From NCBI GenBank assembly GCA_965224275.1, contig CBDCYR010000005.1:186001-250000 (forward strand): a stretch of 64,000 bases of DNA, in the 5' to 3' direction. Shown piece by piece: positions 59,862-64,000 of the stretch. This DNA is from CAUZWH01 sp965224275. GTDB taxonomy: Bacteria > Pseudomonadota > Alphaproteobacteria > SHVV01. Position 1 is the stretch's first letter, and each line of letters begins with the position of its first letter. The notes below the pieces were generated by a model. That model worked only from the letters and a program-made list of their open reading frames with translations. It was not told the DNA's origin and did not search any database. The translations under genes and the position numbers were made by a program.

Positions 59862-61229
59862 CTAGGCCCGGGCGGGGAGGCGCTGCGTTGTAGTCGTCGT
59901 GCCGGTACTGCGGGCTTTCTCGTGCAGCCAGATCGGCGACGACAGGACCAGTCGGATCAGGTCGGACTGGCGTGCGGTGTCGGTTTTTGTGAAGATCGAT
60001 TTCACGTGCTGGCGGGCCGTGTTGTAGGTGATGCCGAGTTCCGGTACAGCAGCTTTAAGCGACTCGCCGGCGACTAGCCGTTCGAGCACGGCCGCCTCGA
60101 CGGCGGTGAGCCCGTAGAGCCGCTGCAGCAATTCCGCCGGTGCCTCCTGCGGCCGCTCGGGATCGGTGAGGAATAGAACCGCAATGGGATCATCTAGCTT
60201 GCCGAGGCCGAAACGTAGGTGGTTGCCCCACAGCGTACTGACCAGCACTTCGTAGTCCGGTCCGCCCGAGGGGCGGGCAACCGCGACCACATCGCTACCA
60301 AGGATCTCGCCCTGGCGCGCACTCCTGACGCTGTCGCCAACGTGCTGGAGCACACGGGCGTTACCGTTGGCGTTTTCGATCCGCACCTGGTCGTTGATGA
60401 TGCTGATGCCGTCGCCCGCACCAGCGATCTCGCGGGCAACCTGGTTGGCGAACTTGATCTTTCCGAACTCGTCGACCAGCACGATGCCGATACGAACGCG
60501 ATCGAGCGCCGCTTGCGCTGCACGCTGGCTGAAATCCAAATTGGCGAACTTCGCTTGCAGCCCGACCGCCTGTTTGATGTGGGGGATAAATTCCCCCATT
60601 AGATCGACCTCTCCCTGCGTGAAGTGGGTGGACGCGATACCTCGGTAAAGGTTGATGCTCGCCGTCACGCCCGGTTGGTCGCCCGGTAGGAGAACGCCCA
60701 AGTTGTACTCAGAGTCCATCGGGCGCGAGATTTCCTTGTAGAAACGGGACGAGCGTATCTCCTCGTCTGAGAAGATCAAGCGGCATGACATGGGCGTGCC
60801 GGGTCGCTCCAGGGAATATCGCGAGCCCGGATGCTCCATGATAAGTTCCTCGAACTTTCGTTCGAGTTCGGGCGTAATCTTGACCCCGTGCATGATGTTG
60901 AATTGAAGCTGGCTGTTGCCGACGTCAAAATAGAGAAAGTGCGCGCCGAACGCGTCAAAATACGCGGCAAGTGCCTCCAAGAAATAGGGCCACTTTTCGA
61001 AATCGGTGCTCGCCGCATAGAGGAGATAGAGGACCTCGCTGAAGCCCTTTAGTTTCTCGGCAGGTATCGCGGCGGTCGTCACCGGACGTCCAGTTTGGTG
61101 CAGTGGCAGCAAACACCACTCGTCACAACGCCGTATCTGCTCGGGTACGTCCCCATCTTTTCCTCCCCGAAGCGCGGCCTCGGGCCTCCCCGACCCAATC
61201 AAGTGCGGTCGCACTAATTCGCTAAACAC
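59862..61229 (-). CDS. LuxR-type transcriptional regulator
   Basis: Up to 455 residues from GTG 61229; a GTG at 61082 is an alternative and neither has a good ribosome-binding site. The C-terminal helix-turn-helix is LYGLTAVEAAVLERLVAGES followed by LKAAVPELGITYNTARQHVKSIFTKT. The N-terminal two thirds has no autoinducer-binding motif but a PAS-like stretch (RVRIGIVLVDEFGKIKFANQVAREI). 148 bp upstream of the VPLPA-CTERM genes on the same strand, so a plausible regulator of them. Confidence 0.82.
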   Translation of the reverse strand: MFSELVRPHLIGSGRPEAALRGGKDGDVPEQIRRCDEWCLLPLHQTGRPVTTAAIPAEKLKGFSEVLYLLYAASTDFEKWPYFLEALAAYFDAFGAHFLYFDVGNSQLQFNIMHGVKITPELERKFEELIMEHPGSRYSLERPGTPMSCRLIFSDEEIRSSRFYKEISRPMDSEYNLGVLLPGDQPGVTASINLYRGIASTHFTQGEVDLMGEFIPHIKQAVGLQAKFANLDFSQRAAQAALDRVRIGIVLVDEFGKIKFANQVAREIAGAGDGISIINDQVRIENANGNARVLQHVGDSVRSARQGEILGSDVVAVARPSGGPDYEVLVSTLWGNHLRFGLGKLDDPIAVLFLTDPERPQEAPAELLQRLYGLTAVEAAVLERLVAGESLKAAVPELGITYNTARQHVKSIFTKTDTARQSDLIRLVLSSPIWLHEKARSTGTTTTTQRLPARA

Positions 61230-61548
61230 TGAGTATTACATCGCTTATTAGTCAATTTCACAACCCAGATCGGATCGTGACTTACCCTCGCGCCTAATGT
61301 CCGTTTCGGGTCGCCAAAAACGCTCTTTCCAACGACCCCTCGGCATGTCCGTAGATGCTCCGTTTCCAGACTTAAACGACACGAAAGCCGACATTGGCCC
61401 CAGCAGGCGGGAGCAGTCTGGAGGGAATTGGCCAGAAAAAGGCGAGTATTTTAGTGACGAATGTTACCCATCCGTTACCCAGCAATGGCCAGCCTTTGGG
61501 GAAATTACGCTAATACTCTGAAAAAACTACGATAAATAGATTAGAAAA
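61230..61548. other. Intergenic region, no gene supported
   Basis: The 319 bp between the LuxR gene and the tRNA contain only short random frames. The part nearest the tRNA is AT-rich. I see no convincing attachment-site copy of the tRNA 3' end and no RNA gene. Confidence 0.5.
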
Positions 61549-61623
61549 TGGTGGGCGCGGCTGGGATTGAACCAGCGACCCCTGCGATGTCAACACAGTG
61601 CTCTCCCGCTGAGCTACGCGCCC
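61549..61623 (-). tRNA. tRNA-Val (anticodon GAC)
   Basis: A 75-nt tRNA with encoded CCA. Acceptor GGGCGCG pairs with CGCGCCC; D stem GCTC/GAGC; anticodon stem CTGTG/CGCAG around TTGACAT gives GAC; T arm GCTGG TTCAATC CCAGC. All stems are complete. It reads GTC (and GTT by wobble) valine codons. Confidence 0.97.
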
Positions 61624-61696
61624 TATTTGAGGAGCGGATTCTTACGTCCAGTCGGCGCTTGAATCAAGGGCGCGCGGCATTGACGGGGCGCCGGGC

Positions 61697-62191
61697 TTAA
61701 CCGACCGGGTCACTCGGAGCCTCGATCACCCCCTTCAATTTGTCGCCCACGCGGCGGAGCACGCGCGCCGTGGTCTCCAGATCGGCCGCATCGATGTCGC
61801 CCGCCAGCATCTCGCTCCACGCACCGATTTCCGCGAATATCTTCACGTAAGTCGCTTCGCCCTTAGCGGTAAGACGAACCAGTTTCGATCGCTTGTGGGC
61901 CGGGTTGGCGATGAATTCAATCAACCCGGCTTGAGCACACTCATCGGCCAGGCGCTGAATATGCTGGCGCGCGACCGGGCGCGCACGCGCCAGCTGGGGA
62001 ACGGTTTGCGGCCCCCCAAGTTTGAGTGACTGCAGCATTCCGCCGATGCCGCCGCCCCACGATGCCATCGCTTGGGGAACTGCGCGCTGGCCGGCGGTGC
62101 GGATACGAAATGACGTCCCGACACACGCCAACATCACCTCCTCGAAGGCACAGCCCGCGCGTGAACGGCGGAGGTTTTGTTTCTGTTTCAT
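61697..62191 (-). CDS. MarR-family transcriptional regulator
   Basis: A 164-residue winged-helix protein. LGGPQTVPQLARARPVARQHIQRLADECAQAGLIEFIANPAHKRSKLVRLTAKGEATY is the MarR core, including the wing DxRxxxxxLT-like HKRSKLVRLT. It is divergent from a membrane methyltransferase gene, with nested palindromes between them (62231-62271) that are its likely operator. The ligand is unknown. Confidence 0.9.
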   Translation of the reverse strand: MKQKQNLRRSRAGCAFEEVMLACVGTSFRIRTAGQRAVPQAMASWGGGIGGMLQSLKLGGPQTVPQLARARPVARQHIQRLADECAQAGLIEFIANPAHKRSKLVRLTAKGEATYVKIFAEIGAWSEMLAGDIDAADLETTARVLRRVGDKLKGVIEAPSDPVG

Positions 62192-62230
62192 GAGTTCGCC
62201 ATTTAACCGAGAAAAACCAATGCAGTATTG

Positions 62231-62271
62231 AACATGTCATGACGACAATTACATTGTCATTATGACATGTT
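62231..62271. promoter_or_regulatory. Nested palindromic operator between marR and the methyltransferase
   Basis: AACATGTCAT (62231-62240) and ATGACATGTT (62262-62271) form a perfect 10-bp inverted repeat. Inside it, GACAAT (62244-62249) and ATTGTC (62253-62258) form a second one; ATTGTCATTAT recurs at 62253 and 62273. The location between divergent regulator and target fits a MarR binding region. Confidence 0.7.
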
Positions 62272-62300
62272 AATTGTCATTATATCGCACCGAGGTCACA

Positions 62301-62771
62301 GTGGCAGAAATCATCAAGGACAATCCCGGCGTTATCGCCCGACCGCCGCGCCTCTATCTCGGGGCCCTGGCAATCGGGCTGCTGGTCGATGGGGCCTGGC
62401 CGGTGGCTGTGATTCCCAATGCGTATCAATTTGCGTTCGGCGGAATTTGTGGTGCGACTGGATTGACGATCCTGCTCCAGGCCATGCGACAGTTTCAGGC
62501 CCAAGGCACCAACATCCCGACGAACCAGCCGGCAATGGCGTTGGTCACCGATGGCGCCTACCTCTACTCGCGCAACCCCATCTACGTCGGGCTCAGTTTC
62601 CTTTATTTTGGGGTGGCGCTGGCGATCGACAGTGCGTGGGTCCTGGGGCTGCTCGTGCCGCTCCTGGTGGTCATGCGCTACGGAGTGATCAACCGCGAGG
62701 AGCGCTACCTCGAGAACAAGTTCGGACAGCCCTATGCTGAGTTCAAACGTGTGACGCCGCGCTGGTTTTAG
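62301..62771 (+). CDS. Isoprenylcysteine/phospholipid methyltransferase-like membrane protein
   Basis: A 156-residue protein from GTG 62301 (GAGG five bases upstream). Three or four membrane helices precede the SAM-binding C-terminal motif LYSRNPIYVGLSFLYFGVAL and REERYLENKFGQPYAEFKRVTPRWF, typical of the ICMT/PEMT superfamily. Substrate unknown. Likely repressed by the divergent MarR protein. The longer frame to 62274 would cover the operator. Confidence 0.86.
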   Translation: MAEIIKDNPGVIARPPRLYLGALAIGLLVDGAWPVAVIPNAYQFAFGGICGATGLTILLQAMRQFQAQGTNIPTNQPAMALVTDGAYLYSRNPIYVGLSFLYFGVALAIDSAWVLGLLVPLLVVMRYGVINREERYLENKFGQPYAEFKRVTPRWF

Positions 62772-62984
62772 TTACAAGCCCACCTCGAGCCCAGCACGTC
62801 GCCACCAGTTCCATCAAATGACTCTGCCGAGTCATCCACCTGGATAGACCCCGCGCTCCTGCAATTGAGATTCGCTCGCACTTCAGTTGCCCCATGCTAT
62901 GATCGGTGGCGCTGGCGCGCGCTGCAGGCGCCCGTGTGCGAACCGATTGCTTAAGTACCGAATAAACGACCGTACCTGCCCCCC

Positions 62985-63890
62985 ATGCAAACCGTCAGCG
63001 ACGTTGCGCTTGAGGCTATCGATACCTTCGAGGTTATCGCGCCTGAGGCTCAGACGGTCCCCTTCGTCTACAGCTCGCCGCACAGCGGCACCGCCTACTT
63101 GCGCGAATTTTTGGCCCAGTCGAAGCTCGACGTGCGAACCCTGCGGCGCTCGGAAGACGCCTTCGTCGACGAGTTGTTTGCGGCTGCACCCGAGATCGGT
63201 GCGCCACTGCTGCGTGCGGTGATTCCGCGATCGTTCCTCGACCTCAATCGCGAACCGCTCGAACTCGATCCGGAAATGTTCGAAGACACCGTACCCGAGC
63301 ACGCCAACACAACGTCCCATCGCGTCAATGGCGGCCTTGGCACAATCGCGCGTATTGTCAGCAACGGCGCCGAGATCTATCGCGGCAGGCTTCGCTATCG
63401 CGACGCCGAGCGACGTATCGAGCTGGTTTACGTACCTTATCACCGGTGCCTGCGCACGCTGATCGACGACATCCGAGCCCGGTTTGGCTGCGCCATCCTC
63501 GTCGATTGCCATTCGATGCCGTCGATCGGCGGTCCTCTCGATCAGGATTCCGGACGCCAACGCGCCGATGTCATTCTGGGTGATCGCTTTGGCCGAAGTT
63601 GCTCGCCAATCCTCATCGCGACCGCCGAACGCACGCTACGCGAACTCGGTTATCGCGTATTTCGCAACAATCCCTATGCCGGTGGCTTTACCACCCAGCA
63701 CTATGGCCGGCCCTCAGAAGCGGTCCATGCCCTGCAGATCGAGCTCAATCGGGCACTCTATATGGACGAGAACCGCATTGATCGGACGCCCCTGATGCCC
63801 GGCGTACGCGATGATATGACAACTCTGATGCGCGCCCTCGCCGATGTCGACCCGGCAGTGCTGTACCCGGCAAAAAAAGCCGCGGAGTAA
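62985..63890 (+). CDS. N-formylglutamate amidohydrolase
   Basis: A 301-residue family member of the HutG-like type. FVYSSPHSGTAYLREFLA, EDAFVDELFAAAPEIGAPLLRAVIPRSFLDLNREP, ILVDCHSMPS (metal ligands) and NNPYAGGFTTQHYGRP are clear. It is much closer to the canonical N-formylglutamate hydrolases than the gene at 40331. No other hut gene is nearby. The last 110 bp of the window, after its stop, show nothing I can support. Confidence 0.92.
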   Translation: MQTVSDVALEAIDTFEVIAPEAQTVPFVYSSPHSGTAYLREFLAQSKLDVRTLRRSEDAFVDELFAAAPEIGAPLLRAVIPRSFLDLNREPLELDPEMFEDTVPEHANTTSHRVNGGLGTIARIVSNGAEIYRGRLRYRDAERRIELVYVPYHRCLRTLIDDIRARFGCAILVDCHSMPSIGGPLDQDSGRQRADVILGDRFGRSCSPILIATAERTLRELGYRVFRNNPYAGGFTTQHYGRPSEAVHALQIELNRALYMDENRIDRTPLMPGVRDDMTTLMRALADVDPAVLYPAKKAAE

Positions 63891-64000
63891 CAACGGCAGC
63901 CATTTTTCGGCGGTTTTCGAGGGCCGCCCTCCTTCTCCAGCGATCGCTGAGCTATACGCTTCGGCTCGATGTTCGCGGGCAGAAACTGCTTCGCAACGTT

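Noticed and set aside
56740..61560. Attachment-site repeat for an island at tRNA-Val
   Set aside because: I compared the tRNA 3' end with the sequence near 56760 and found no convincing match, and no integrase gene is present.
1..64000. CRISPR array or cas genes
   Set aside because: No series of short repeats with regular unique spacers was seen; the tandem repeats present are only two-copy duplications.

Overview
The window is a high-GC chromosomal segment from an alphaproteobacterium, most likely Rhodospirillales-like. The evidence is a set of markers typical of that class: TrcR (DUF1013) beside DUF1192, COQ9 behind peptide deformylase, a three-gene pntAA-pntAB-pntB transhydrogenase behind a 38-residue aa3-oxidase subunit IV, a Fur/Mur-type regulator, a MotA/MotB-like pair downstream of suhB, and VPLPA-CTERM proteins. 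It looks like core genome with a few small accessory inserts. No rRNA, CRISPR array, prophage or replication origin is visible. One tRNA (Val-GAC) is present.

Layout. 1-4650: carbon-metabolism run (3' part of transketolase, gap, a small unknown gene, class I aldolase, thiE); pgk, expected after gap in related genomes, is absent. 4703-6648: RidA, EF-P and SuhB. 6773-10606: a secreted OmpA-like protein and a MotA/MotB-like inner-membrane pair. 10639-14065: ABC exporter, frataxin, L31 and Hsp20. 14146-17030: alpha/beta hydrolase and an O-acetylhomoserine sulfhydrylase whose 5' end is cut by a frameshifted IS5-type remnant. 17259-19640: DUF1192, quinone oxidoreductase and TrcR. 19659-23431: propionyl-CoA and acyl-CoA synthetases. 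23433-25797: small regulators, a diguanylate cyclase and purE. 25875-28610: accessory genes of unknown function with a 67-bp tandem repeat. 28637-33031: COQ9, def, transhydrogenase and aa3-oxidase IV. 33222-45161: transporters, UbiB-like kinase, M3 peptidase, thioesterases, SDR, N-formylglutamate amidohydrolase, MFS and pyruvate kinase. 45212-49919: TPR protein and glycolate oxidase glcDEF. 50081-53336: rpmJ (L36), three tandem SDR paralogues and Fur. 53683-56757: Sel1-like protein, glnS and a truncated nuclease/phosphatase-family gene. 56793-61229: four VPLPA-CTERM surface-protein genes behind a LuxR-type regulator. 61549-63890: tRNA-Val, a MarR regulator divergent from a membrane methyltransferase, and a second N-formylglutamate amidohydrolase.

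The most unusual signal is a family of foldback elements. Two copies of about 255-283 bp (35548-35802 and 53333-53615) share a conserved multi-branched structure. Their stems are kept by compensatory base changes between the copies. The copy at 53333 is bounded by CTAG plus a short palindromic tip, and the same tip occurs alone at 28620 and 33205 and in decayed form at 45158. In all four places the CTAG supplies the TAG stop codon of a host gene. This fits a mobile structured element that targets CTAG, a site that is often rare in bacterial coding DNA but can occur at stop codons.

Many start codons below were moved inward from the longest open frame using Shine-Dalgarno spacing and family length. 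Gene symbols are given only where the family is clear.
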